Origin: Chitinimonas_A lacunae
Lineage (GTDB): Bacteria > Pseudomonadota > Gammaproteobacteria > Burkholderiales > Chitinimonadaceae
Length of the DNA: 64,000 nucleotides
Assembly: GCF_042650885.1 (NCBI RefSeq)
Contig: NZ_JBHSBU010000001.1
Span: 1,054,001 to 1,118,000, forward strand
Direction: 5' to 3'
The notes below the pieces were generated by a model that ran no database searches, was not told the DNA's origin, and saw nothing but the letters and a program-made list of their open reading frames with translations. Numbering within the stretch: position 1 is the stretch's first letter; every line of letters begins with the position of its first letter. Positions 36,466 to 45,847 of the stretch are shown piece after piece. A program made the position numbers and the translations under genes.

Positions 36466-38916
36466 ATGTCCCAATCAGAGTTGTCTCCCCGCCAGTCGTT
36501 GATCCTGATCGTCGAAGACGAAGGCATCATCGCCCTCAACTTGCAGCAGCAATTGCTCAGCTTTGGCACCTATGCCGTCGTGGCCATCGCCCCAACCGGG
36601 GAAGAAGCGATCGAGCTGGCCCAGACCACCAAGCCCGATCTGGTGCTGATGGATGTTCATCTGGCCGGCGAAATGGATGGCATCGACGCGGCCCAGCATA
36701 TCTACGACCAGTTGCGCATTCCCATCGTCTTTCTCAGTGCCTACGCCGAGGACTCGATGCTTGAGCGGGCACGCCATGCCTTTCCCTATGGCTATCTGGT
36801 CAAGCCGTTCGAGCCACGCGAACTCAATGCCACGATCCAGATGGCCCTGTCGCGCCGCGCCGCCGAATCCGAAGTCGAGCGCAGCGAAGAGCGGCTGCGC
36901 CTGGCGCTCGATGCGGCAAGTCTCGGCGTGTGGGAGTGGGATTCGCACTCGGGCAAGGTGACCACGTCGGGCCATATGCAGTTGATCTTCGGCGGCCCGC
37001 TCGAACCGATCAGCGAAAGCCCGCAGGATTTTCTCAGCTGGGTCCATCCCGACGACCGGCAACTGGCCCGCCAGAAGCTCGAACGGGTGATGGGCGGCGA
37101 CAACTCGCTCAATATGGTGCTACGTCATCTGCGTGCCGGCGGCGAATCGGGCTGGGTGGAAGTGCTGGCGCGGGCTTTTCCGGGCGATACGCTCGAAACC
37201 ACCCGGGTGGTCGGGGTGATCAAGGACATCAGCGAGCGACGCAAGCTCGAAGAACGGCTGCGCCAGACCTGTGTCGCGTTCGAGACCACCGCTGAAGCCA
37301 TCTTTATCCTCGATCGGCAGCGGCGCATCGTCTCCACCAATCCGGCCTTTACCGAAATCACCGGCTACCGGCCTGAAGAAGTTCTAGGACTCGACCCCGA
37401 AACCCTGCTGTTCACCCAGCCGCGCGGCCAACCGTTCTATGAGCGACTCAGCGGCAGCGAAACCGGGCAGTGGCAGGGCGAAGTGCAATGTCGGCGGCGC
37501 AGCGGCGAGCTGTTTCCGGCCTGGCAGAGCATCAGCTATGTGCCCGACAGCAATGGCGATGTCACCCACTATGTGCTGGCATTGGCCGATATCAGCGCGA
37601 TTCGTCATGCGGAAGACCAGTTGCTGATCCTGGCCCATTTCGATGCCCTGACCGGCCTGCCCAACCGGGTGGTGTTCAATGACCGGCTCGATCAGGCGCT
37701 GGCGCAGGCACGCCGGCTCAGACAACGGCTGGCCGTGATGTTCATGGACCTCGACGGCTTCAAGGGCGTCAACGACACACTGGGCCATGCGATTGGCGAC
37801 CTGCTGCTGCAAGCGGTGGCCGAGCGGATCAAGAGTTTCGTGCGCAGCAACGACACCGCCGCTCGGTTGGGCGGCGACGAATTTGTGCTGCTGATGGCCG
37901 GCATCAGCTCGGGCACCGAAGCGGCCCAGTTCTGCCGCCGACTGCTGCGGGCGATCGAAGCGCCGATCGAGCTGGAAAGCCACCAGGTGTCGGTATCGGC
38001 CAGCCTTGGCATCAGCGTCTATCCCGACGACGGCCACGACCGCCACAGCCTGTTGATGGCAGCCGATACGGCCATGTACAGCGCCAAGAACGCCGGCCGC
38101 AACCGCTACTGCTTTTTCAGCCACGAGATGGGCGAGCGCGCCGCCGAGCGCATGAATATCGAGCAGGGGCTTAAACTCGCCGTCGAGAAGAACCATCTGG
38201 TGCTGCATTACCAGCCGCAAATCTCGCTGGCCGACGGCCGTCTGATCGGCATCGAGGCGCTGATGCGCTGGCGCCATCCAAGCGAAGGGATGGTGATGCC
38301 GGCCCGCTTTATTCCGGTAGCCGAAGAAACCGGTTCGATCGTGGCGCTGGGCAACTGGGCGCTCCATACCGCCTGCCGCGATACCGGCTCGCTGCCGCTG
38401 CGGCTGTCGGTCAATGTCTCCGCCTTGCAACTGGGCCGCGACGACTTTATCGATACCCTGCATGCCCTGCTCGACCAGACCGGTTTTCCGCCGAGCCAGC
38501 TCGAAATCGAAATCACCGAGAGCACGCTCCAGGTGATCGAACACAGCCGCCAGCGGCTGGCTGCCTTGAAGTCGCTCGGGATAGGCATTGCCATCGACGA
38601 CTTCGGCACGGGCTATTCCTCGCTGAGCCTGCTCAAGCATCTACCGATCGACCATGTAAAGATCGACCGCTCCTTTGTCCAGGATCTGCCGGACGACCAC
38701 AGCAGCCTCGCCATCGTCCGCGCCGTGATCGTGCTGGCCCATAGCCTGGGCCTGCGCGTGATCGCCGAAGGGATCGAGACCGAAGCCCAGCGCATCACCC
38801 TGTGCGAACTGGGGTGCGAGGAGGGCCAGGGCTATCTGTTCGGTCGACCCCAGCCCCTGGCCGATCTGCAAGCGCTACAGCAACGTTGGCGGGCCGGACG
38901 CTGGATGCCTGAATAA
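36466..38916 (+). CDS. Response regulator with PAS, GGDEF and EAL domains
   Basis: An 816-residue cyclic-di-GMP signalling protein. The N-terminal receiver has the phosphoacceptor Asp63 in DLVLMDVHLAG. Two PAS/PAC units cover about 145-270 and 275-390. The diguanylate cyclase domain keeps GGDEF at 469-473, and the phosphodiesterase domain keeps EAL at 597-599 with DDFGTGYSSLSLLKHLP. Both catalytic signatures are intact, so either activity is possible. ATG at 36466 with AAGGA upstream. The PAS kinase gene follows after 177 bases in the same direction and is a natural partner candidate. Confidence 0.95.
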   Translation: MSQSELSPRQSLILIVEDEGIIALNLQQQLLSFGTYAVVAIAPTGEEAIELAQTTKPDLVLMDVHLAGEMDGIDAAQHIYDQLRIPIVFLSAYAEDSMLERARHAFPYGYLVKPFEPRELNATIQMALSRRAAESEVERSEERLRLALDAASLGVWEWDSHSGKVTTSGHMQLIFGGPLEPISESPQDFLSWVHPDDRQLARQKLERVMGGDNSLNMVLRHLRAGGESGWVEVLARAFPGDTLETTRVVGVIKDISERRKLEERLRQTCVAFETTAEAIFILDRQRRIVSTNPAFTEITGYRPEEVLGLDPETLLFTQPRGQPFYERLSGSETGQWQGEVQCRRRSGELFPAWQSISYVPDSNGDVTHYVLALADISAIRHAEDQLLILAHFDALTGLPNRVVFNDRLDQALAQARRLRQRLAVMFMDLDGFKGVNDTLGHAIGDLLLQAVAERIKSFVRSNDTAARLGGDEFVLLMAGISSGTEAAQFCRRLLRAIEAPIELESHQVSVSASLGISVYPDDGHDRHSLLMAADTAMYSAKNAGRNRYCFFSHEMGERAAERMNIEQGLKLAVEKNHLVLHYQPQISLADGRLIGIEALMRWRHPSEGMVMPARFIPVAEETGSIVALGNWALHTACRDTGSLPLRLSVNVSALQLGRDDFIDTLHALLDQTGFPPSQLEIEITESTLQVIEHSRQRLAALKSLGIGIAIDDFGTGYSSLSLLKHLPIDHVKIDRSFVQDLPDDHSSLAIVRAVIVLAHSLGLRVIAEGIETEAQRITLCELGCEEGQGYLFGRPQPLADLQALQQRWRAGRWMPE

Positions 38917-38929
38917 ATAAGTTTTATTT

Positions 38930-38985
38930 TTATTTTAAATCAGCTACCCATATAGCATTATTTTTGCACAATTTTTTCTATTGGA
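38930..38985 (+). repeat. AT-rich intergenic motif, copy G
   Basis: GCTACCCATATAG (38943-38955), then TTATTTTTGCACAATTTTT. It matches copy A in the core (CATATAG) and lies upstream of the PAS histidine kinase gene. Confidence 0.4.
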
Positions 38986-39093
38986 TGATCTTTCCATAAG
39001 CGCAATCACCCTTTGCAGTGCTTGGCAGGACAGGCAATGCGTGATGGATTGTCATGCCGGTCCAGCGAGCCGGCAGTTTGAGGAGCCACCGTC

Positions 39094-40986
39094 ATGTCCG
39101 ACCAGGACCGCAGCACCAGTCAGGCCCGGCTCAACGAACTCGAAGCCGAAAACGCCCGGTTGCGCGAAAACGAGGCGCGCTATCGCACCATGCTGGAGAG
39201 CGTGCGCGACTACGCCATCGTGCTGCTCGATTCGCACGGTCTGGTGGTCAGCTGGGGCAGCGGCGCCGAAGTCCTGACCGGCTACAGCGCCACCGAGATG
39301 GTGGGGCAATCGATTGCCAGGCTCTATCCGCCTGAAGACGTGGCGCTCGACATTCTCGGCCGTGAATTGGCACAGGCGCGCCAGAAAGGCCGGGTTGAGG
39401 CCGAATATTGGCGCGAGCGCAAGGATGGCTCGCGTTTCTGGGCCAATACGGTGATCACGGCCTTGCAGGGCCGCAGTGATGGGCAGAATGGCTTTGTGGT
39501 GGTGGCCCGCGATCTGACCGAGGCGCGTGCCGCCAACGATGCGCTGCGGCAGGCGCGCGACGATCTGGAAATCCGGGTCAACGAACGCACGGCCGAGTTG
39601 CAGGCCAGCGAAACCCGTTTCCGCATGCTGCTCGAAGGCGCGCCTGACGCAGTGATTGCGGTCGACCACGACGGCAAGATCATCTTCGCCAACGGCCAGA
39701 CCGAGGTGCTGTTCGGCTATAGCCAGCCCGAACTGCTCGGCAAGCCGATCGAGATGCTGATCCCCGAGCGCTACCACCATCATCATGTCGAGCACCGCAG
39801 CCACTACAGCACCACCCCCCGGGTCCGGGCCATGGGCAGCGGCCTGTCGCTGTCGGGTCGCCGCGCCAACGGCAGCGAATTCCCGGTCGATCTGATGCTG
39901 AGCCCCATCATTACCGAGCAAGGGCCGCTCACCATGGCCATCGTGCGCGACGTGACCGAGCGGCGCGAGGCCGAGGCGCGGATCAAGGCGAGCGAAATGC
40001 GTTTTCGCACCCTGCTCGAAGGCGCACCTGATGCCGTGATCGCCGTGGATCAGCAAGGCAAGATCACCTTTGCCAACGGCCAGACCGAAGTGCTGTTCGG
40101 CTATCCGTATGCCTCGCTGCTCGGCCAGTCGATCGAGATGCTGATCCCTCAGCGCTACCACCATCGCCATCTGCAACACCGCCAGAACTACACCGACGCA
40201 CCACGGGTCCGGGCCATGGGCAGCGGTCTTGCGCTGTCGGGCCGGCGCGCCGATGGCAGCGAATTCCCGGTCGATCTGATGCTGAGCCCGATTGCAACCG
40301 AGCAAGGCACGCTCACCATGGCCATCGTGCGCAACGTGACCGAGCGGCGCCAGGCAGAGGAGCGCATTCAGGCGGCGTTGGAGGAAAAGGAGACGCTGCT
40401 CAAGGAAATCCACCATCGGGTCAAGAACAATCTTCAGGTGGTCGCCAGCCTGTTTGACCTGCAAGCCGGCACCACCACCGACCCCGCAGTGATCGCCGCG
40501 CTGCGCGAAGGCCAGTGTCGGGTGCGTTCGATGGCCTTGATCCATGAGACGCTGTACCGCACACAGGATTTCTCGCGCATTCCGTTTACCACCTATCTGG
40601 AGCAGCTCAGCCGCACCTTGCTGAGTTCCTATGCCGGCGACACCCATCATGTGGCGCTCGATATCGAGGCCGAGCATGTGTTTCTCGATCTACAGATCGC
40701 CACGCCCTGCGGTCTGCTGGTCAACGAGCTGTTGGCCAATTCGCTCAAGCACGCGTTTCCCAACAAACGACCCGGCCGCATCACTGTCACATTGCGACGC
40801 CAGGATGAGAAAACCGTCTGCCTGATGGTGGCCGACGACGGCATTGGCCTGCCGCCGGGCTTCGAGCCGACACGGGCGACCTCGCTGGGGCTGCAACTGG
40901 TGCAGATGCTGTCGCGGCAGATCCGCGGCAAACCACACTGGGACAGTCAGCACGGCACCCGCTTCGAGCTGAACTTCCCGGCTTGA
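39094..40986 (+). CDS. PAS-rich sensor histidine kinase (HisKA_2 type)
   Basis: A 630-residue soluble sensor kinase without membrane helices. A short coiled coil (8-30) precedes PAS1 (about 27-150), a second coiled coil, and two nearly identical PAS domains (about 172-290 and 300-418). The HisKA_2 dimerisation domain has LLKEIHHRVKNNLQVVASLF with His440 as likely phosphoacceptor. The ATPase domain has the N-box VNELLANSLKHAF and VADDGIGLPPGF. RBS GAGGAG. It could phosphorylate the receiver of the upstream REC-GGDEF-EAL protein; this is inferred from adjacency. Confidence 0.95.
   Translation: MSDQDRSTSQARLNELEAENARLRENEARYRTMLESVRDYAIVLLDSHGLVVSWGSGAEVLTGYSATEMVGQSIARLYPPEDVALDILGRELAQARQKGRVEAEYWRERKDGSRFWANTVITALQGRSDGQNGFVVVARDLTEARAANDALRQARDDLEIRVNERTAELQASETRFRMLLEGAPDAVIAVDHDGKIIFANGQTEVLFGYSQPELLGKPIEMLIPERYHHHHVEHRSHYSTTPRVRAMGSGLSLSGRRANGSEFPVDLMLSPIITEQGPLTMAIVRDVTERREAEARIKASEMRFRTLLEGAPDAVIAVDQQGKITFANGQTEVLFGYPYASLLGQSIEMLIPQRYHHRHLQHRQNYTDAPRVRAMGSGLALSGRRADGSEFPVDLMLSPIATEQGTLTMAIVRNVTERRQAEERIQAALEEKETLLKEIHHRVKNNLQVVASLFDLQAGTTTDPAVIAALREGQCRVRSMALIHETLYRTQDFSRIPFTTYLEQLSRTLLSSYAGDTHHVALDIEAEHVFLDLQIATPCGLLVNELLANSLKHAFPNKRPGRITVTLRRQDEKTVCLMVADDGIGLPPGFEPTRATSLGLQLVQMLSRQIRGKPHWDSQHGTRFELNFPA
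39607..40346 (+). repeat. Direct duplication of a PAS-coding segment
   Basis: About 355 bp from 39607 is repeated from 39991, an offset of 384 bp (128 codons). Long stretches are nearly identical at protein level, e.g. RVRAMGSGLSLSGRRANGSE against RVRAMGSGLALSGRRADGSE. Confidence 0.9.
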
Positions 40987-41154
40987 TCACTTGAGATCAC
41001 TCCATTAACAGCCCGTCGCTTTCTCTGGCGACGACAAAGGGACAGATGTATAAATTATTGACGCGGATCGACCGGAAACTTGTTGCGAGTCCGCGCTTGT
41101 TGGACGCGGCGCTTTACGAGGACAATACCGTGCATCCCTTTCCGGAGACCATGC

Positions 41155-41613
41155 ATGCTCAATCAAGTCGTTCCCGCCCTCAATCTGCCGATGACCGGCA
41201 CTGCCGCCTTTGATACCGCCGCGCTGCAAGGCGCGCGTTATGTGCTGTATTTCTACCCCAAGGACAACACCCCCGGCTGTACCACGGAGAGTGCCGATTT
41301 CCGCGATCGGCATGCCGAGTTCAGCGCCGCCGGCTGGCAGGTGTTTGGCCTGAGCCGCGACAGCATGAAGTCGCACGACAATTTCAAACAGAAACTGAGC
41401 CTGCCATTCGAGCTGATCTCGGACCCCGAGGAGCTCGCCTGTGGCGCCTTTGGCGTGATGAAGATGAAAAACCTGTATGGCAAGCAGGTGCGTGGCGTCG
41501 AGCGCAGTACCTTTGTGATCGACCGTGACGGCCAGGTGCTGCGCGAATGGCGTGGCGTCAAGGTTCCGGGTCATGTCGAGGAGGTGCTGGCCTTCGTCAA
41601 GACGCAGAACTGA
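41155..41613 (+). CDS. bcp: Peroxiredoxin, BCP/PrxQ type
   Basis: A thiol peroxidase of 152 residues that reduces hydroperoxides. The peroxidatic Cys42 is in YPKDNTPGCTTESADFRD. The resolving Cys five residues later (as in E. coli BCP) is replaced by Ala; the only other Cys is Cys96 in DPEELACGAFG, which may resolve in an alternative way, as in some PrxQ proteins. ATG at 41155 preceded by GGAGA. Longer reading frames upstream add a non-family segment. PhoH-type gene 48 bases downstream. Confidence 0.95.
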   Translation: MLNQVVPALNLPMTGTAAFDTAALQGARYVLYFYPKDNTPGCTTESADFRDRHAEFSAAGWQVFGLSRDSMKSHDNFKQKLSLPFELISDPEELACGAFGVMKMKNLYGKQVRGVERSTFVIDRDGQVLREWRGVKVPGHVEEVLAFVKTQN

Positions 41614-41661
41614 GTCGTCCGCCGTTTTTTCTTTGTCGAACCGCACTGGAGAAGAAAACCC

Positions 41662-43065
41662 ATGGCCGCCCGCAAAGCCAAATCGACCAAGCTGTTCGTC
41701 CTTGATACCAACGTGCTGATGCACGATCCGACTTCGCTGTACCGTTTCGAAGAACACGACGTCTACCTGCCGATGGTGACGCTCGAAGAGCTGGACAACC
41801 ATAAGAAAGGCATGTCCGAAGTGGCGCGCAACGCCCGTCAGGCCAGCCGTTTTCTCGATGAGATCGTCAGCGGCAAGGAAAGCGAAATCGCCTACGGCGT
41901 GGCACTCAAGGGAGCGAGCAAGAGTCTGGCACAGGGCAATCTGTTTCTGCAGACCGAGGCGGTCAGCCGCGAGCTGCCCGTGCAGTTGCCGGTGGGCAAG
42001 GCGGACAATCAGATCCTTGGGGTAGTGATCCATCTGGTGCACCAGTTTCCCAAGCGTCAGGTGATCCTGGTCACCAAGGACATCAATATGCGGATCAAGG
42101 CCCGGGCACTCGGGCTGGCCGCAGAGGATTACTTCAACGATCAGGTGCTCGAGGACACCGATCTGCTCTATACCGGCACGCGCGAAATCGACCAGTCGTT
42201 CTGGGAGAAGAACGGGCGCGATCTGGAATCCTGGCAGGACGGCGGCCGCATCCATTACCGGATCAGGGGTGCCGACTGCTCGGGCCTGCTGCTCAACCAG
42301 ATGATCTTCCAGGAAGGCGGCGACAAGCCGTTTCTGGCCATCGTCAAGGAAGTCAACGGCAAGACGGCGCGGCTTGAGTCGATCAAGGACTACAGCCACC
42401 CCAAAAACGCCATCTGGGGCATCACTGCACGCAACCGCGAACAGAATTTCGCGCTGAATCTGCTGATGAACCACGATATTGATTTCGTCACCCTGCTCGG
42501 TCAGGCCGGGACCGGCAAGACGCTGCTGACCCTGGCAGCCGGCTTGATGATGACGCTGGAGGAAAAGCGTTACTCCGAAATCATCATGACCCGGGTAACG
42601 GTGCCGGTGGGCGAGGATATCGGCTTCCTGCCGGGTACCGAGGAAGAAAAAATGGCGCCGTGGATGGGAGCGCTCGAAGACAATCTCGACGTTCTCAACC
42701 AGACCGACAACGAAAGCGGCGACTGGGGCCGTGCCGCCACGCGCGATCTGATCCGTTCGCGGATCAAGATCAAATCGCTCAACTTTATGCGCGGCCGCAC
42801 CTTCCTCAATAAGTTCCTGATCATCGACGAGGCGCAGAACCTGACGCCCAAGCAGATGAAGACGCTGATTACCCGGGCAGGTCCAGGCACCAAGGTGGTC
42901 TGCCTGGGCAATATTGCCCAGATCGACACGCCCTATCTGACCGAAGGCAGTTCAGGGCTGACCTATGTGGTCGACCGCTTCAAAGGCTGGGCCCACTCGG
43001 GCCATATCACGCTGCAGCGCGGTGAGCGCTCGCGCCTGGCTGATCATGCGGCGGAGGTTTTGTAG
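41662..43065 (+). CDS. PIN-PhoH family ATPase
   Basis: A 467-residue protein combining an N-terminal PIN nuclease domain (KLFVLDTNVLMHDPTSLYRF, then EELDNHKKG) with a C-terminal PhoH ATPase domain (Walker A GQAGTGKTLL near 280, Walker B KFLIIDEAQNLTPKQMKTL). This architecture is PhoH2/YlaK-like; such proteins are reported to act as RNA helicase-RNases. ATG at 41662 with GGAGAAG upstream. It follows bcp closely and ends at a hairpin. Confidence 0.95.
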   Translation: MAARKAKSTKLFVLDTNVLMHDPTSLYRFEEHDVYLPMVTLEELDNHKKGMSEVARNARQASRFLDEIVSGKESEIAYGVALKGASKSLAQGNLFLQTEAVSRELPVQLPVGKADNQILGVVIHLVHQFPKRQVILVTKDINMRIKARALGLAAEDYFNDQVLEDTDLLYTGTREIDQSFWEKNGRDLESWQDGGRIHYRIRGADCSGLLLNQMIFQEGGDKPFLAIVKEVNGKTARLESIKDYSHPKNAIWGITARNREQNFALNLLMNHDIDFVTLLGQAGTGKTLLTLAAGLMMTLEEKRYSEIIMTRVTVPVGEDIGFLPGTEEEKMAPWMGALEDNLDVLNQTDNESGDWGRAATRDLIRSRIKIKSLNFMRGRTFLNKFLIIDEAQNLTPKQMKTLITRAGPGTKVVCLGNIAQIDTPYLTEGSSGLTYVVDRFKGWAHSGHITLQRGERSRLADHAAEVL

Positions 43066-43082
43066 GGTTGGAGAAAATGACA

Positions 43083-43115
43083 AGGGCGGACGGGATTATC
43101 CGTTCGCCCTGTTTC
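43083..43115 (+). terminator. Terminator of the PIN-PhoH gene
   Basis: 11-bp stem AGGGCGGACGG/CCGTTCGCCCT with one wobble pair, a 6-base loop and a short T-rich tail. Confidence 0.75.
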
Positions 43116-43272
43116 TGACCCTTTGCCAACAGACAATCATCGATTGCCTGTTTCTCCAACAAAAACAAGATATTGCCAACACATCATTCCCATCACCCTC
43201 TCCAAGCAGACCAGTAACTGTTCAATAAACGGGGCCAGACCGTCACGATCAGCCTCAACAGTGATCGGACAC

Positions 43273-43304
43273 AAAAAAACCGGCACGTTCACAGCTACCG
43301 GTTT
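43273..43304 (-). terminator. Terminator of the MFS transporter gene
   Basis: In the leftward direction stem AAACCGG/CCGGTTT with a 14-base loop, continuing into seven T. Confidence 0.8.
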
Positions 43305-43325
43305 CTTCGTTGCAGTACCGGCAAA

Positions 43326-44519
43326 TCAGGCCGCTACGGTCTGTCCAATCCGCCGCGTCAGCAGCGACAGGGCGCCCAGCACGCCCAGGCTGCACAGCAC
43401 GGTCAGGAAGGCCACCGTCGGCATATTGCCGAGCTTGCCGTCAGACAGGGTGGTCAACAACTGGCTCGATACGACCGAAGCCAGCGCAATCGCCAGATTC
43501 TGTACCAATCCTTGCAAGGACATGAAACCCGCCCGTTCATATGGCTGCGGCACCTGGCTCGTCACCGCGGCCAGCGTCACGCCACGGCCGGCGTTGCCGG
43601 CCATGAACATCATAAAGGCCAGCATCAGCGGCAGTACGTGCAGACCGAACAGCGGCGTCATCCCCACCGCCACCGAAATCGTGGTCAGCAGCAGACCCGG
43701 GAACGGCCCGGCCCGGTCCACCAGCCGCCCCAGACCCAGCATCGTCACCATCGCTGTGATGCCGCCGACGAAATACAGCATGCCCAGGTGTTCGCGCGGA
43801 TAGCCCAGGTTGAGCAGGAAGTAAGCCGAGAAATTCGGGATCACCAGGAAAGCCGAGAACTGGGTCAGTCCCTGTACCAGACAGGCGGCCTGTACCGCCG
43901 GTCGGGCCAGCAGCGTGCGTGGCGAGACGGCGGCATCGCGTCCCATATGCTCGCGCATCGACGGCAGAATCAGCGCCAGCGCCAGCCAGACCAGCGCAGC
44001 CATGGCGGCAACGGCATAGAAAGGCAGCGTCCAGCCGCCCAGCCGGGCCAGCTCCAGTGCCAGCGGCACCCCGCCGATGGCGGCGACCGAGAAGCCCAGC
44101 ATGGTGCGGCTGATCGCCTGGCCCCGCTCCTGGGGCGGCGTCGAGTCGATCACGATGGCCATGCCCAGCGCCAGGGCCGGACCGCCAAACAGACCGGTCA
44201 GCGCCCGGGCGATAAACAGCGTCCACTGATCGACCGCCCAGGCCCCCGCCACCGTGGCGACGGCCAGCAGACCGAAAGTCAGCAGCACCGCAGGTTTACG
44301 GTCGAAGCGATCGAGCAGCCGGATCGACAGCAACCCCGACAGCACGGCCGCGGCCGTATAGGCCGCCGACATCCACGGCAGCCGGTCGGGCGCCACACCA
44401 AGTGCCTTGGCCAGATCGGGGCCAAGAGGCATCACCATCATGAAATCGAGGATATAGACAAACTGCATCGCCCCTACCAGCGCGACCGCCTGTCCTGAAC
44501 TCAAGGTTTTCTGACCCAT
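43326..44519 (-). CDS. MFS transporter, possible siderophore exporter
   Basis: A 397-residue major facilitator with about 12 predicted membrane helices. It begins MGQKTLSSGQAVALVGAMQF; the DHA1-type loop is LLDRFDRKPAVLL. The ATG at 44519 follows AAGGATTC. It belongs to the drug/sugar-efflux-like branch. Its position at the end of the leftward TonB receptor-DAHP synthase group suggests export of the catecholate, like EntS. A terminator separates it from the DAHP synthase gene, so it has its own promoter or depends on read-through. Substrate unproven. Confidence 0.88.
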   Translation of the reverse strand: MGQKTLSSGQAVALVGAMQFVYILDFMMVMPLGPDLAKALGVAPDRLPWMSAAYTAAAVLSGLLSIRLLDRFDRKPAVLLTFGLLAVATVAGAWAVDQWTLFIARALTGLFGGPALALGMAIVIDSTPPQERGQAISRTMLGFSVAAIGGVPLALELARLGGWTLPFYAVAAMAALVWLALALILPSMREHMGRDAAVSPRTLLARPAVQAACLVQGLTQFSAFLVIPNFSAYFLLNLGYPREHLGMLYFVGGITAMVTMLGLGRLVDRAGPFPGLLLTTISVAVGMTPLFGLHVLPLMLAFMMFMAGNAGRGVTLAAVTSQVPQPYERAGFMSLQGLVQNLAIALASVVSSQLLTTLSDGKLGNMPTVAFLTVLCSLGVLGALSLLTRRIGQTVAA

Positions 44520-44580
44520 GGGAATCCTTGCCCCGCCGAAACGGGAATACCATGGCCGCACCACCTACCGGCCTGCTACC

Positions 44581-44615
44581 TTTATTAAAATTTTCGGAAA
44601 AACAGGCGCCAGGTG
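44581..44615 (+). repeat. AT-rich intergenic motif, left-half copy
   Basis: TTTATTAAAATTTTC, one variable base, then GAAAA: the same 21-base layout as copy D at about 57166. It lies upstream of the MFS gene; the right half is not conserved. Confidence 0.35.
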
Positions 44616-44681
44616 TGTTCTGCCATGTGGTTGAAAAGGATAGTTTCATGCATTGAACACAGTAAAACTGTCCCGCAAACG

Positions 44682-44719
44682 AAAAAGCCGCCGGCGCGGC
44701 ATGATCCGCGTCCGGCGGC
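44682..44719 (-). terminator. Terminator of the DAHP synthase gene
   Basis: In the leftward direction stem GCCGCCGG/CCGGCGGC with an extra inner helix, followed by T5. Confidence 0.85.
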
Positions 44720-44730
44720 AACAGACCGAA

Positions 44731-45822
44731 TCAGGCAGCCTGACGTCGGCTCCGTGCCTCGCGCAGCTCGGCGGCTGCGCGGCGCAGCATGTCTTCGGTG
44801 GTCGCCCAATCGACGCAGGCGTCGGTGACGGAACAGCCGTAGCGCAATTGCGAGAGATCAGCCGGAATCGGCTGATTGCCTGCCTCCAGAAAGCTCTCGA
44901 CCATCGCCCCCACAATGGAACGGTTGCCCCGGCACAATTGCTGTACCACGTCGTCCAGCACCAGCGGCTGCATATCGTGCCGCTTGTACGAATTACCGTG
45001 CGAGCAGTCGATCACGATATTGGGCTGCAGACCGGCCTTGACCAGGGCCTTCTCGGCCATGGCGACACTGACCGTATCGTAGTTGGGCCGGCCACCACCG
45101 CCACGCAGCACCAGATGGCCGTAGGCATTGCCGCGACTGCGCACCACAGCGGCCCGGCCTTCGGCGTCGATGCCCAGGAAGGCATGCGGCCGCGACGCCG
45201 AGACGATGGCGTTGACCGCGGCCTCCACCCCGCCGTCCGTACCGTTCTTGAAACCGACCGGCATCGGCAGCGCCGAGGACAGTTCACGATGGACCTGCGA
45301 CTCGGTGGTACGGGCACCGATGGCGGCCCAGCTCACCAGATCGCCCAGATATTGCGGCGAGATCGGATCGAGCACTTCGGTCGCGGCCGGCAGGCCCATC
45401 TCATTGACCCGGAGAAGAAAACGCCGGGCCTGGGCCATGCCGTCGGCGATCCGGAACGAATCGTCCATGCCCGGATCGTTGATCAGCCCTTTCCAGCCGG
45501 TAGTGGTGCGCGGCTTTTCGAAATAGGCGCGCATCACCAGGAAGAGCGTGTCAGACAACTCCTCGGCCAATTGCTGTAGCCGCCGGGCATAGTCGAGTCC
45601 GGCATCGATGTCGTGGATCGAGCACGGACCGATCGCCACCAGCAGACGCGGATCGCGCCGCGTCAGAATCTCGGCCAGCGTCTGCCGTCCCGCCGCCACC
45701 GTGGCGGCAGCGGTGGCGCTCAGCGGCAGCCGGGCGCGCAGCGCCGCAGGCGACGGCATCGACTCGAACTCGGCCTGATGGAACACGGCGGCATCAGCAA
45801 TCGCGAGTGTTTCTCTTTTCAT
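44731..45822 (-). CDS. aroG: 3-deoxy-7-phosphoheptulonate (DAHP) synthase, class I
   Basis: Condenses phosphoenolpyruvate and erythrose 4-phosphate, the first step to chorismate. 363 residues, AroG/AroF-type length. Signature segments are LLVAIGPCSIHD, YFEKPRTTTGWKGLINDP, PVGFKNGTDG and VIDCSHGNSYK. It lies 25 bases downstream of the TonB receptor and probably shares its iron-regulated promoter. A dedicated copy here would raise chorismate supply for 2,3-dihydroxybenzoate. Feedback sensitivity cannot be read from the sequence. ATG preceded by GGAG. Confidence 0.96.
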   Translation of the reverse strand: MKRETLAIADAAVFHQAEFESMPSPAALRARLPLSATAAATVAAGRQTLAEILTRRDPRLLVAIGPCSIHDIDAGLDYARRLQQLAEELSDTLFLVMRAYFEKPRTTTGWKGLINDPGMDDSFRIADGMAQARRFLLRVNEMGLPAATEVLDPISPQYLGDLVSWAAIGARTTESQVHRELSSALPMPVGFKNGTDGGVEAAVNAIVSASRPHAFLGIDAEGRAAVVRSRGNAYGHLVLRGGGGRPNYDTVSVAMAEKALVKAGLQPNIVIDCSHGNSYKRHDMQPLVLDDVVQQLCRGNRSIVGAMVESFLEAGNQPIPADLSQLRYGCSVTDACVDWATTEDMLRRAAAELREARSRRQAA

Positions 45823-45847
45823 CGCTCCTCCTCCCGACCGAACGGTC

